From the NCBI GenBank assembly GCA_039881145.1, contig JAYKKI010000090.1, positions 7,862,501-7,926,500 of the forward strand: a stretch of 64,000 nucleotides of DNA. Direction: 5' to 3'. The notes under the pieces were generated by a model, which saw nothing but the letters and a program-made list of their open reading frames with translations, was not told where the DNA came from and ran no database searches. A program made the translations under genes and the position numbers. This document shows positions 28,741 to 43,800 of the stretch, piece after piece (positions within the stretch are counted from its first letter, which is position 1; the number at the start of each line of letters is the position of its first letter). Source of the stretch: Druceiella hillmani (Eukaryota > Arthropoda > Insecta > Lepidoptera > Hepialidae).

Positions 28741-28874
28741 CAAGTCGACTCGTGATTTCCCAAGTACAGAATAAGACAATTATAAAATTAATGTTTTTGG
28801 TATTTTTGAAATAGACTATTTTTACGTACGTATGAATACAAAGATCATATGTCTGCAATATACGCATTCCGGAC

Positions 28875-28921
28875 ATCGCGGCTTTAAATATTAATTCGCC
28901 ATCGCGGCTTTAAATATTAAT
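28875..28921. repeat. Direct repeat, 26-bp period
   Basis: The 21-bp word beginning ATCGCGGCTTTAAATATTAA occurs at 28875-28895 and 28901-28921 without change. Confidence 0.9.
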
Positions 28922-30945
<2,024 letters not shown>

Positions 30946-31399
30946 TTTTTTACATATTCACTTTTTTAAATATAATGAAATTTCTTTTCAAATGTTCTTA
31001 TTTTTCTACGTTAAGGAGCTCATTTTACAGTGGACCGAAGGAAAATTTCTGCTCAACAGACGAATTTAATCGAAAAGGTTATAGATCGATTTCATAGTTT
31101 GTCACCTTTATAGAGGTTATTTCGGCTCTACCTTTATAAAGATTTTTTGGCTTAATGATTTTTGCGTTTTGCTTATCTGTTTTACTTATCTGTAACTTAT
31201 AAACTAGGGGATTATTTTATTTAAGAAGGAAAACACTTTATTAATATTCCCCATATCGACCTAGTTATGTCGCATATATATGGCATAAATTACATACCGT
31301 CAAATGGTGGTTTTTGGTTCAGAAAATTTGCTCTGGACAATATATTCAAAATTTTGCATAAATATATTTTCTGTGATTATATATTTACAGAAACTTCAT

Positions 31400-31608
31400 T
31401 CACATAATGGAAAATCCAATATTTTGAAAGTCATTATGTATACATAGAATTAGAAACTGAAAAAAATGTTCACTAATTTTTTAGATTAATGTTCCAAATT
31501 TCAAATTCCTAAATTTCGAGAAAAAAAAGTCTGTGATAAGCGGACAGACGGATACGCGTGTGATTTTATAAGGATTCTGTTTTCTTTGTTGTTATACGGA
31601 ACCCTAAA
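31400..31608 (+). mobile_element. Lepidopteran GACAGACGG...ACGGAACCCTAAA repeat (copy 1)
   Basis: CGGACAGACGGATAC (31541-31555) is followed 40 bp later by TATACGGAACCCTAAA (31593-31608). I recognise this combination as an abundant lepidopteran interspersed repeat end. A second copy lies at 48.3-48.4 kb. The left boundary is not clear and no protein is encoded. Confidence 0.6.
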
Positions 31609-32008
31609 TGTCATGTCTAAATCCAGCAATAACCACAACAAAAACCAAAAAAAAGTTATCAATTTTTATTCTTTGGTCATTTAACTGAACAATTGTGCCC
31701 CATGTCTGTTTTTTTTTCAATATAACAAAAGAATAAACACACACATGGCTACACAAACAAATTCAGTAATTGTAAAATACCCTGTTCAATTCCAAGAAAA
31801 ACGCAAACGCAGTCGCATAGTACTTTTCTGATGTTCTCGCCGCTTGTTGATTACAAAAACAATTCACGTCTCTAATTTACTACCCTTTATGAAATTTCTA
31901 ATTCTTCTTATGTGTACACTTAATTTATCAGTAAAATTATTTAAGTCGAAAATGTTAATGTAAATTTATACATTTTTAATATGAATGCATTAAATTAAAA
32001 ATATTACG

Positions 32009-32053
32009 GGATCGAGAAGTGTCTTTGCGGAGGCCGGATCGAGAACTGTCTTT
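32009..32053. repeat. Direct repeat, 27-bp period
   Basis: GGATCGAGAAGTGTCTTT (32009-32026) recurs as GGATCGAGAACTGTCTTT (32036-32053), one change in 18. Confidence 0.85.
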
Positions 32054-32389
32054 ATTCGTGAGGTTATAAAACACTTGACTATGCCTGTCTGGGAACATGC
32101 ATAACGCAATGTTCCATAGTTGTGTCTTCAAATTGTTGATATAGATTAATTAATGTGCACGTCTCGAAAATATCTTCACATTTTTTTGAATCCCTAGTTT
32201 AAAAGTTACGAGCTGCACACAATAGGTCACATTAAATGAAAATATTACATAAGGATGCTTTAAAACACCCCGATTACAAAAAGTAAGAACTTATTTATAT
32301 AATCACCAACCCAAGAAAATCCGGGTTTTCAAAAAAAAATTTGTTAATCACTTTTCAATTACAACACATTCGTCGTCGGTTTTGTCAAC

Positions 32390-33185
32390 ATTTTGAATTT
32401 TGCTTTTTGTTATATGCTTTTTTGATTAAAACCTTTACATCTGTCGTGAGCTTAATGAAAATTTAAATTTGGCTTTTTATTATTATATTAGCCTTAATAC
32501 CCGAGCTTCTAAAAACATTCGCCAAAGGGCAGGTTTTTATGGCTCTTAGTAGAGTAAAATCTTCAAACGTAGTAATTACTAAATTAAATCAAAGAAAACT
32601 CTTCAACAATCCATACATTAGCTTAGCATTGAAAGAATTCAACCGCTTGACAGACATGTTACATGGATTCCACATCGACGTAGCCGAAGCAAGGCAACAA
32701 AGTAGTTAATCGAGATCATTCAAAATTGTTTTTTTTGCAGCGCCCCCTGACGAGTTAACAACATAACAACTGACTAATAACCTTCGCCGTTAAATCACAA
32801 ACTTTTCATCGAAAACAGTATCTAAATCGGTCGAACCATTTTGAAGACAAACGGGAACATTTGTGTGCAACAAATAAGCTGAGACTATAACACCTATTTA
32901 GGAACCATCGCCGATTAGTCCCAAATATTTTGCAGAAAACAGTATCTAAATTTATCAAATCGTATGGGAAGTAAATGGAAACATTCGTTTGCAACAAAAT
33001 GTTTATTGCGGCGCCCCCTCCTGAGTAATAACCATTGTCAATGTATCACATACATTTTACAGAAAGCCGTATCTAAATTGGTTAAACTGTTTTGGAGATA
33101 AACGGAAACCGTTTGTTGGCATACACAAAGAAAAAACAAACAAAAACCAAAACGCATATACCTCCTCCGTTCCATGTGAGTAAAA
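32390..33185 (+). mobile_element. Helitron-type element remnant, PIF1 helicase C-terminus (copy 2)
   Basis: This is a diverged second copy of the 8.8-9.8-kb element. The plus strand is open from about 32488 to the stop at 32707-32709, about 73 codons. It encodes LLKTFAKGQVFMALSRVKSS (PIF1 motif VI relic, Ala-Tyr of AYVALSR replaced by Val-Phe and Val by Met), then NVVITKLNQRKLFNNP, LALKEFNRLTDML and a C-terminus AEARQQSS. There is no usable ATG, so it is the tail of a truncated protein. Downstream at 32735-33120 are three or four diverged repeats with GCGCCCCCT, AGAAAACAGTATCTAAAT and GGGAACATTTGTGTGCAACA words, ending in TATACCTCCTCCGTTCC (about 33157) like copy 1. The open frame suggests it is younger than copy 1 or decayed mainly by substitution. 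Confidence 0.7.
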
Positions 33186-33189
33186 ATGT

Positions 33190-36100
33190 TACGCAAAAAA
33201 TGCGTATTAATATGATATATGTTCAGCGATTTCTAACATAAACGGCTATTATAGGTTTAAACCTTAGTTACATTTTAAAGGTTTTGTTTTTCTATTTGAG
33301 ATACGGGACGTTAAAAATATGAAATTTTTTCAAAGCGGTGCACACACTGACAGATATATTGTGTTACATTTACCAATAGAATTAATCAATTTGATAATCG
33401 ATTCCCTTGATATAATTTATTCTACAAGGCAGCTATTTTAAAAATTGTTAATTCTAAATAAAAATTAGCTTAGAACAAACTAATAACAGAAAAGTGTTAA
33501 CACTCAGAATGACAAAAACTGAGCAATCAAAAGTCGCGTTAACAAAATCATTCATCTGAATGCAGCAAGATTTATTATTTTAGCTATTTACGTACACGCA
33601 TTTAATTTTCCATTCTTGGGACCAAAATACTGATGCCTGTTAAGATATCATTACGTTAAATTAGCGTTGTATCCATTGTAATATAAAAAGTATTATAGGT
33701 TGCATAAAAATAAAATACTGCGCCACTGGCTGCCACGTGACTCAGGATGAAATAAAAATTGCATTTTAATCACATTGAAATTGGCATCGAATTAAAGGTC
33801 CGAACGAGAAAAATACAATGGTACTTATAATATGTATGTAGGTACGTAGATCACTCGTAACTCTTAAATCCATTAACCGATTTTCACACATGAGGTGTCG
33901 TTTGGTTCTTCTCAACAGCTCGATTAAATAGGCTATAGAGATTCGGTGTATTATACATTGGATGATTTCCTTGTACAAAGCATCATGTTGTGTATCTATA
34001 TCAAATGGTAACGCTATGAAAGTTTACTTCCAATGCAAATGCTCTCACACAAATGTTTTAAATGATAAACATTGAAATATTGTAATTTATCTGAATCTTT
34101 CCTGAAGAATATCAGTGAAATTTAAAGTTAGTTATATAGAGCAAAAATACATAAATAGAATGCAGAATAATAATGGTGGATATATCCCTTGCAACTAGTA
34201 GCAATAAACTGATTTACATTTAAAGCAACTATTCTGTCGAAACGGGCATTTTATAACATATTTATAATATGAATAATGTTTGTATACCTTGCGTAGAAGT
34301 ACTTTAAATTACATAATTGTGCAAAGATTAGTCATAAAATAAAATTGTTTTTAAAAAATAATAGTAATAAATATTTTTATTTTTATTGGATATAGTGTCA
34401 GCCATTAGTTAACATAAATGTAATTACTACCAAGTAGTTTAAGCATTTCTTTTTCAGCCTGTAAAATAAAAAAAATATATAATATGAAAATTTAGCTAAT
34501 TAATGTGGCAATTGAATTTTTTTATGACTTCTCTTAAAGTTTGTCTAGAATACGATATTTTAATTTGAACACACAGGTAAGAAAATATAAAGTTAGGGAA
34601 ATACCTTGAGTTGCTACAGGCACATTCTCTGATCTCTTTATAATAACATTTGAATACAATTTTCTTAAAATATTGTTTGAGCTTATGTTAATTTTGACCC
34701 TCATTTTTTGACTGAAAAAATAATTATACTCCGCACAGCTAACGACACTTTTTAAAAAACCATATTAAATTCCGGACATGATGAGTTTTGTGATTAGTAA
34801 GCAGCGAGACTTGCGCAAAATTCCATATGAAAAAATATCACGTTAATTTTTAAACTTCGCTTTTTTTAATTTTAAATGAAAGTAATTTCATGCATATTTG
34901 TTATTTCGAAATCAGAATGAGAAAACTGTTGCCGGTAAAATAAAACGTGAGAATGATTTGGTGAATATTATTTTTTTTAACGTAATTTGTTATTATTTAA
35001 TTTTAATAACAATTTATGAAACGAAATCTCTAGATATTATAGTATCAATAATAGTTTAGGAAAATATTTGAACTCAGTTCCTGAAAGTATCTTTGTTACC
35101 TAAGAATATCAATGATATTAATAATATTCGTATAAATGAAATACACCACACTGTGAATTCAAGCGAAAAAGCCATAGTAAGAAGTTTATTTCTAGATGAA
35201 AATCAATTTATTGATTTACTTTCAAAAGTAAAGAGTTGAAAATATGTATAAAATAGAAAAAAGAAGTTAAGCAAAAAAATTCCAAAAAAAAATTATTTGA
35301 ATACTCTTTATAAACGCGGAGAACTGAAGATTTCTCAAGGAAACATCAAAGCTAAATCAAATCAATTAAGCACAAACCTATATAATTTTGAGAAAGGAGT
35401 CTCGTAAATAATTTCATATTAAAAAAAAACTTTTAGATGTTCACATTTTATCTATTTTGAAGTTCTTTCAAATATATTACAGGCACAGGAAGCATGTTGA
35501 GGCATCAAGTTTACCATTAAAAGATAAATTTAATTTTCAGATCATAATATATTTATCTCCGCGACCATTATTCACCTTCAAATTTATATTGCCTCCTCAT
35601 GTTTACGCATTTTCAACACGTGAAAATATCGTCAGAAAACCTTTATCAAGAGCGAAGGACAAACAGTTGAACGGAGAGATTTTACTAATTCAATTAAAAC
35701 CCATATCGAAGCAAACTGTAAATTTATGGAAGTGTGAGTACTTAATCAAATTTTCAGTTCACTTAGAAAGTTTTGTACAGATATTTATACTTTTACAAAG
35801 ACTTTTTGCATGATATTATCACATTTATTTTTTTGTTAAATAGGAACTTTAAATAGCGCGTTTCTATACACAAAGGAACTTCAAATTTTGCAAGATGATT
35901 TATTTCCAATAACGACACTACGATTTCGTCAGGTAATACACTATTTACTTATTAAAAACATTTATTTTGAATGGTTTTATTTTAATTAAAAAAGGACAAA
36001 AAAATGGAGAATAGCTTATAAAAATGAAAACATGAAGAAAAATAAAGCCATATAAGTAAATTTTAGCGAGTTTTTGATCGGCTATATTATTTAAGTAGTT

Positions 36101-36754
36101 AAGGGAAAATAACAATAAATTATAGTTAACCAGTGCACGTGGGAGAAATATTATGAATTTACTTAAACATGTAGTATTTTTGGGAATCTGTATAGATGCA
36201 CGATTTTGTTGACTTCTTGTAGAACCTTAATTAGATTTTTAATGAAATTTAAGTTATGTAAAAAACACATAGCCAACTTTTGAGAGAATTTTTTTAACGC
36301 TGAATTTTGTTTTACGATATTATCTACCTATCTCCATATATATAGATTAGGTGGCGTAGATACCTACTAACACGAGAAAAAATTAATGTTAATACGTAGG
36401 GATATTTTTGTGCATGAATCGACTAAAATATAGAATACACCGTGCGATTTATCAAAATTATTATTTAGAATATTTTCAGAGATATTTATCCCTATGAAAT
36501 TATTTTACTTATGTTATTGCTGTATTCATTAGGGGTGTGCAGAGTAAAGTACAGTTTCGGGCGTTTTCTCTTCAATTCGTGATAAAATAAATTTTGTAAA
36601 CAACACAGACACAAGTGTGAAGTATCGCTTTAAAGGGCCATTAATAAGGTGGAATCCTTATTAAAATATTTCTAGGTGGGATACATGAACAAAAACAAAA
36701 GTTCTACCTTATATTTAAAATATTGAACTTAAATTTAAGAAAGAAAACACAATT
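33190..36754. other. Long gene-free AT-rich stretch
   Basis: No known domain. The 118-codon plus frame at 35457-35813 (starting at a TTG, first true ATG later) is the longest non-repeat opening here. It has no hydrophobic-core pattern or motif I recognise, though part of it (35520-35690) is somewhat less AT-biased and contains CACGTG. Confidence 0.5.
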
Positions 36755-36863
36755 TTCAGAAATCAACGCAAAAATTGTAGAAAAATTTGAAGGGCGATTT
36801 TAGAAATCATATTATACCGGATATTTAGGGTGATATATGCATATGTCCAGCCCAAATGATTAT

Positions 36864-36945
<82 letters not shown>

Positions 36946-36997
36946 CGCTAGCAATGCTATATTAGTGACGATATTATAAATAAAATAAATTGACTTC
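36755..36997. repeat. Duplicated unit A with internal (TA)n expansion
   Basis: TTCAGAAATCAACGCAAAAA, GGCGATTTTAGAAATCATAT, CCGGATATTTAGGGTGATAT and TTGCGCTAGCAATGC are laid out in the same order as unit B at 37403-37560. Between the last two lies a (TA)n tract (36866-36943) that unit B lacks. No reading frame is present. Confidence 0.85.
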
Positions 36998-37402
36998 AAA
37001 CGAATCAATCTAAATCCCGCGTAAATGCTTTGAAATACTTCATGTATTATCTGTAATTCTGAGATACATATCTTTCAACCGTAAAATTATGCTGTTTACT
37101 TTATATGAAATAATCATTAAAATATTGGTATACACGAGAGCTTTTTTTATATCAGCAGAGACAGGTATTTAAAGGGTATATAGATTCGTCTCAGTCGATC
37201 TAGAGGCTACTTCTGGCATTATTTACCGTAGTTAATAGCAGTTTTGTCATCGAGCAACGATCATTAGCTCAGACTTATTGTCGGATCCTATAACCAACGA
37301 AACATTATTAGTAAATTTTCCCGCACAATGGGTTGTACAATATTTTGGTGCTATTTTATGGTTAACTCTAAATTTGTTTTGTTACCGCGATTAAGAGTTA
37401 CA
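36998..37402. other. Spacer between the two related units
   Basis: About 400 bp of sequence not shared by the units. No gene or repeat family recognised. Confidence 0.5.
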
Positions 37403-37560
37403 TTCAGAAGTCTACGCGAAAATTGTAAGAAAACTAAGAGAGCGATTTGACATATAGTATTATTCCGGATATATAGGGTGATTTATGCATATATATATAA
37501 ATTTATTGCGCTAGCAATGCCATATTAGTGACGACATTATAAATAAAATAAATTCACTTC
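37403..37560. repeat. Duplicated unit B, unexpanded
   Basis: This is the partner of unit A, with CCGGATATATAGGGTGATTT, ATATATATAA and TTGCGCTAGCAATGC, then TATTAGTGACGA(C/T)ATTATAA and TAAAATAAATT. Divergence from unit A is moderate, so they are either separate insertions of one family or an old local duplication. Confidence 0.85.
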
Positions 37561-37597
37561 TAAACTCAAATTTCATTAAAAACCGAATCTTTGCTAA

Positions 37598-37705
37598 TAG
37601 CCCACCTGAAGATGTTGTAATACAACGAAACCTAGGTCGTTGTAAAGAACTTAAAGAAAGCAGAAATAACACTATATCACGTAGTTTCATTTAATTGTGA
37701 ATAAT
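37598..37705 (+). repeat. CACCTGAAGATG...GAAACCTAGGTCG repeat (copy 1)
   Basis: CACCTGAAGATG (37603-37614) is followed by a mini-hairpin TTGTAATACAA, then GAAACCTAGGTCG (37627-37639) and GTAGTTTCATTTAATTGTG (37681-37699). A second copy of the latter two words lies at 53.2 kb, and CACCTGAAGATG recurs at 60.04 kb. An arm-loop-GAAAC layout like this occurs near the 3' ends of some retroelements, including Penelope-like ones, but the family is not established here. Confidence 0.5.
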
Positions 37706-37709
37706 GAAT

Positions 37710-40560
37710 TTCTATAAAATTAACGCCAAATATATTCAATATGAGTTACATTCAGTGATTTTATGAAATTTATGAAACTTTGTTTATTAAAGTTATTATT
37801 CTAATTTTCTTTCTTACTTTTTTTTCTTTTATCTCTTCTCTAATTTGCTTGATAGTATAATACATTTTATTTAGATTATTATAAATTTGTTTCATTCGAT
37901 TATAAGATAAATATTAATTTCATATAATTGGAGATGCATTAATCCAAAGGTGAAAAGAAATACAAAATAAAATGTTTCGTAAATCAATCAATTGGCATAG
38001 AACAAATTATGGAAGAGCATTATCGTTTTTATTGTCTTACTTATTTTTCTTTCAATTTTATAATGATAAAGCTTGTGTCATTAAAATATATTGAATGCCA
38101 TTAAATAAAAAAATAATATTACAAAACAGGAGATGATAATCTTACAAAAAGAAACAAAGCTGTTGCTGAATATTAATTACATATTTCTAATTCAAATTTC
38201 CACCTGACCCATGTGTTTAATACGCCATTAAATAAAAATATTTAATTATTCAGATCTCCTTACCATTAGACAGGGTTATATTTCAGGCAAATAATAGCCT
38301 ACTGTGTATGTCTAAATTATTATTTTTCTATAGTTTCATTTTATAACTGTTTTCTTTTTTCATAAATATTGCATATCGGATAAATTAATTATTTAAGGTT
38401 TCTACATAATTTTTCTTGGAATTCGACATTATTAGTAATGTTGACAAAAATAAAAAAAATTGATAACCATAGATAAACGTCAATCTGAAAAAATTAAAAA
38501 TAGCCTATTTTCTAAGGATAGCATTGGTAGACATAAATTTTAGACTGCTGCCTCAACAATCATATACATACATTGCCCCTTCGATGAACAGTGGTAAAAG
38601 TCATGTCCGTAGATGATAGGTAAAAATAGTAATATCCACCAGTGGATGGTTTATTGTGTCGTTAAATACAAAGTATTCGGGAATATATTATAATACATTA
38701 ACAAGAAGTATTCGAGAATATGTACCGGCAGTTAGTCGACTTTTCGATGTAAATATATGAGAAGAAATGTCAAAAAGAGCTTTGTACACATTATGCCAGT
38801 TGTATGATATAATTTGAAATAATTCTTTATATTAATAATTTTATAAACGATTTGTCAAGGCAAGTAATTTTTATCAACCATTTTATGATGAATGTTTTAT
38901 TACGTAATTGAAAAATATTGAGATGAATTGCATTACATTGTATAATGGCATACACATGAGTTAAATGTTTAGTTGCAAAATTAAGCTAAATTATGAAGTA
39001 ATAATAAGGCCATCAATTATTAGGTTGTTTATCGGTTTTATGAAATAAAATTATTTTGGAGAACTCTCTGAAATTATTTACTTTTTTATAGAAGTGTACA
39101 AGAATTTAATGAAAACATTAGAAATTGGGCGTTATTTCGACGTATCTGCGTAAAGTTTTCTTTGTGTCGTGTTCTCATTTTTTTTTTAAAATAAGTAACC
39201 AAATAATTATTCAAATGATAAAATATTGACAAAGTTCTTTATTAGGCAATTGTATGGTTCGGGCATAAATCCTGAAATGCTATTTTGATTAATAAGTCTT
39301 TACTCAAATTAAACGCGTCGAATGAATAAGTTCTTGAGTTAGTTGGAAAATAGTAGACATGTGCATGTATTGTTGGAAATAAATAACTTGAAGTAATTGT
39401 AAGCCATTTTTCGCCATCTTTCTACCAGCAGTGAAGATTTTCGCTGAGAACGAATTTTTTTTTTTATTAAATATAATTTTGAAGTTATCCGAAAATTTAA
39501 TTAAAAGAGAAAGTTATATAATATTATACATTTTTTCTAAGCGATAAATATTAAATTATAATTTAAACTTGAAATTATAATGTAAACTTGTATAGAATAC
39601 AATATACGTAATTAAATGCAAAATTTTTTCCAAAGTATTGTTTTTGTTTAATGTTTCGATCTCTGTATTACTGTAGAAATATGCATTTATCGCTGTGTGT
39701 ACACACACACATGCATAAATAGCAATAGCTTTCTAATGAGAAGATTGCGGTGAATGGGTCAGTGACCCCTTATTGGAATCACACATTCAAAAATGCAAGT
39801 TAATTTTTAATATTAAATATGATACAAAATGAAGCACCGAAATTAAATGAGAAATGTGATTAAAAAGTGTTATCGTGATTTTTCATTGATGTGTAACCGC
39901 GATATCGTTAATAAAGAATTGACAGGATATTTAATTTAAATTAAGTTGATGACAAGTCAATTTAGATTCATCCAATATATATATATATATGTATATACTA
40001 TGTTTATTTATAATTTTTAAACGGATATACAATTCTTTCATGGGTGCAGATTATTAAAAAATAACAATTAAAAACGTATATTAGAAAAAGTATGTAAAAA
40101 TAAAAAAAACAGAAATACTGCATTTAAGGGTTTATCTGTTCATATGTGTAATCATTGTGTAATTCCAAAAACACTAATAAGCTGTAAGAAAATTTATTGA
40201 ATATTCGGAAGTTAATTTTATAATTATACAAATAGAATTAGAAATTATATTTTATGCGAAAATGATCAATAATAAGCTGCGTCAATAAAAGTTGAAGCGA
40301 AACAGACAGAAGTCAGTTTTAAATGTAAGTGAAATTAAAAACAACTTTTTTTTAATTTAATTATATCTATTATCAATATACTAACAAAATATTTTAAATC
40401 CTTAATGATATTCAAATAGTAATTCTATACGTTTTTGATTACATTTTATTTTGTATCTAGGTAATCAATGTTTTCTTGGAAAGTAAAAAAAAATTAAATA
40501 CTCAACCTGATTAGTTCTGGCGATAATGAAATAATTCTCAAATCTATATCGTCAGAAACC
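37710..40560. other. Gene-free AT-rich stretch
   Basis: No gene or RNA recognised. A diverged AAGTATTCG(G/A)GAATAT direct repeat occurs at about 38670 and 38706, and a 24-bp TA tract near 39975. Confidence 0.5.
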
Positions 40561-40589
40561 CTTACAAATAAACCTATCTATCTCGCTTG

Positions 40590-40690
40590 ACGTTTCCTTT
40601 TTCCCTTAAGTAAGATTACGCAAGGTTCGGGGTCGTGACCCTTATCAGGTCGTTGACGTTCGATTTTTACACGAGTGCACTTGATTTCGT
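40590..40690. promoter_or_regulatory. Candidate regulatory island with inverted GGGTC half-sites
   Basis: A 100-bp segment of mixed composition in AT-rich DNA. GGGTCGTGACCC (40630-40641) is an inverted pair of GGGTC half-sites with a 2-bp centre, and AGGTCG lies a few bases on. Nuclear-receptor sites (for example the ecdysone receptor's AGGTCA-type half-sites) have this general form. There is no adjacent gene to regulate in the window, so the role is speculative. Confidence 0.25.
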
Positions 40691-40716
40691 TTATTTGTTT
40701 CCTAACAAATAAACGA
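40687..40716. repeat. 13-bp perfect stem, 4-nt loop
   Basis: TCGTTTATTTGTT and its exact complement AACAAATAAACGA flank TCCT. Degenerate CAGTTTATTAATTA repeats follow at 40733-40775. Confidence 0.85.
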
Positions 40717-40849
40717 GCAATTCAGTTTATTAATTAAAGTTTATTAATTATTCAGTTTATCAATTAGCAATTCAGTTGGATCACTTTGCGTAAATATAAT
40801 TGCGAACGTGAATTTGGAGTGACGAATATAAGATGTATGTGGACGATAC

Positions 40850-43800
40850 CTGCATTTGTTACACTTAATGATAAATTTCGGTATTATCTTTTTACAAAAA
40901 TATTTGAGATGCGATAGAAAAATATTTAAATATTAAAAAATGAAAACAAAGTGCATTACGTCATAAAACTGTAGGATTTTGTACCTAAGATTGACCAAAA
41001 AAACGGAACTTATAATAGAGTTACTTGTTTCCACCTGTTTGTTTGTTAATACCCTTTTTGAATGACGGTTAGAGGTATCAACTTGATATCAAAAGCAAAT
41101 ATTAATATTCATGGTAAAAACTCAATTTTGTTAAAAATTATTTTGCTTTACGTTTGTAAAATACATAGTTCTAAACTTCATGATAACGTAGAATAATGAA
41201 AAAAGAATGTTCGGACCTCGAGTTCTCTTCGAACTAAATGTGACTATGGAACCGTTTTTATAACATGCTGGCTGGCAATTGCGCGATTTCATCATTTGTT
41301 ACCATATTAACCTTGGATCACGTATATATAAATTTTTAATTGCATGTTCGTATCCTCGTAACCCTTATGACCCGTAACCCGTATATTCGTAACCTTTATG
41401 ACACAATATTCTTTATATGTCATAAGGGTTTGCTTTGTAAAACCTGCCCTTTACAGTTTGAAGTGCGTTTATGAACTTTTTTAATAATATTTCAAGAACT
41501 ACCTTTCATGAAATTGTGAAAAATTTTTATTGAACATCTATACAAAAGTTTTGAGTATTTTTTATTTACAAAATTTATAATAATTTTGAAAATACTTGTG
41601 AATTTTTATATAATTCATTTAAGCTTTCCTTTTTGAAACGATTTGCCATCATGATGTATGTTTACAAGTTCTGTTATTGCTCGTTATGTATTGTTATTTT
41701 AATAATAATACTAAAAATAATGGTATAGTTGAATGATTATATTATATGCGTCTGTTTCAATTTTGTTAATCGACGCGAAATTATAGATCAAAATACCCAA
41801 ACTGAATAACGATTTATTAACCAACTTTTCGTTGTTTAGATTCATTTCTACTATTGTAACTCTCCATATCTCGGAAATTATTCTTATGTTCATCTTAAAA
41901 TCTTTGAAATTATTGTTTTATTTTAAAGTATAATTAAGACAAAAAGTAATTTAAAATGTTTGGTACACATAACAGAAACGTAATTTTCGGTTCACATTTT
42001 ACGGTAGTTTTTTGTTTTTTGACCATTTTATTACATAGAATTTTAGTAATGGTAATCGTTTCACTTCTCGCACTTTAATAATATAGTAAATTAAATATGT
42101 GTATCCCTTCATGGGATGATCTAATAGAGACATTTAGGGAAACACTGCAAAAAAATATAATTTAAAACGTATTAAGGTGTACATAACATAAATTATGAAG
42201 CATTCATTTGAGAATTCTCCTATTGCTGAATTATTCACGAAAATTGCGATAATTTTTGTAGAATTTCAACTCTGTTTTAATGCTCCCTACGTCATCCATG
42301 AATAGAAATTAAAACTTCCTATATTAAACCGTAGCACATATCAATTTCTTTCACTACTGTGAAATTGTGTGATATGCTTCAGCATATTCATTATTTTTTA
42401 TTTATAAACTTATAAAAATCCTTTAAATGTAATTTTGCAGGATAAAACTTGAAAGTTTGTAACGTAATACAAGTAAGAAATATTGGACTCAAGTATTTCG
42501 AGTAATTCCTGAAATTTCTTGGTAATTTTGGATATGACATAAATTAATCATAAACGTTAATATACTATTTAAACACACGTTATTTCTTTTGCTTATTCCA
42601 TGTGTGTTAAAAATACACATTTAGGGGAATGAGATCCACTTAAAATAATACTTTCTTAATGGAATTACCGTAAAAGCCTTTGATATTTAAATTGTCTTCA
42701 GGCGATATTTAATAAAGCTCTAATTATTTTGAGAAATTGTCTGCTATACATTTAGACAACATGAAATAAATTGACTGAGACTGACCCTAAATTCGATAAC
42801 GGAAGTCGACAGAAAATAGCGACAAAAGCTTCCATACTATCCTTTTCTATTTAGTTTACATTTCCTTGCGGAAATTCGAAACCAGAAAATACTGAAGTAA
42901 TTAAATTTCTCTTCATAATTTAGAAACGAAATAGTATGTAGCGAAAGGGAAAATTCACTTATATCTTGTAAAATTGACGTAAGATTTTCATAAAAATGTC
43001 ATTCTTAGAGTAGCAACATTTTTTTTTGTAGTCTATTTACGTAGACAATATATATTATCTGCACTCCCGCTTACGTGCCCCCCTTCCTCACAGTTATAAG
43101 CTAGACAGAACTACGATTAGAAGAGTTTTATTTGTTCGATGCTTTGGTATAATTATGAACAATCAACTCACATTTCATTATTGTATCATCGGAACTGTCA
43201 GCAGACCTATAGAGTATAAGGATTTGTTATACGGTATCCTTACTATTTTGGTAAAATCGAATGTGCAGTGATTTTTTTCAATTCATATGTCCATAGTATT
43301 CTTCTTTTTATGGAAATTTTTAATAAAATAATAAAAACAAATTTGGGTTATGAAAATAATGGGTATTGCTTTCACTTATTTCCTTTAGATTTTATCACTG
43401 TCACGGTCGGGTGTAATTCATTTTAATCCCAACGAGAATAATTTCTGATTAAGCATTTTTTTAAATAATCATATGATTATTTTGATCCGCTTCATCTTGA
43501 GTTTAGTAGACTTTTATATACCTGGATTTTACAAAAGGGGATGATAATATAGGAATATTATTTAATTTGCCTAAAGCCGCACGAAAATCCCGTAGCCAAT
43601 CTTTCGTGTAATTACATTATTCAATACAGAGTTGCGGGATGCGCTCAATCTTGACGTATTTTTGTTCCATTGACCACTCGAGTAATTAGTTTATGGAGTT
43701 GCTATGTTGCTTCCCTAGTTTATCACATTAAAAAAAAACACTATTTAAAAAAGTTTGCTTATATTTATGATGCAAAGAATTAAAATGTAACGATTATTTT

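Noticed and set aside
28537..28814. Tyr-Ile repeat proteins here and at the other (TA)n tracts
   Set aside because: TATATA reads as Tyr-Ile in every frame on both strands. They are microsatellite artefacts.
35457..35813. 118-codon plus frame as a gene
   Set aside because: It opens at TTG, has no domain, motif or splice context, and its amino-acid make-up follows AT-rich DNA.
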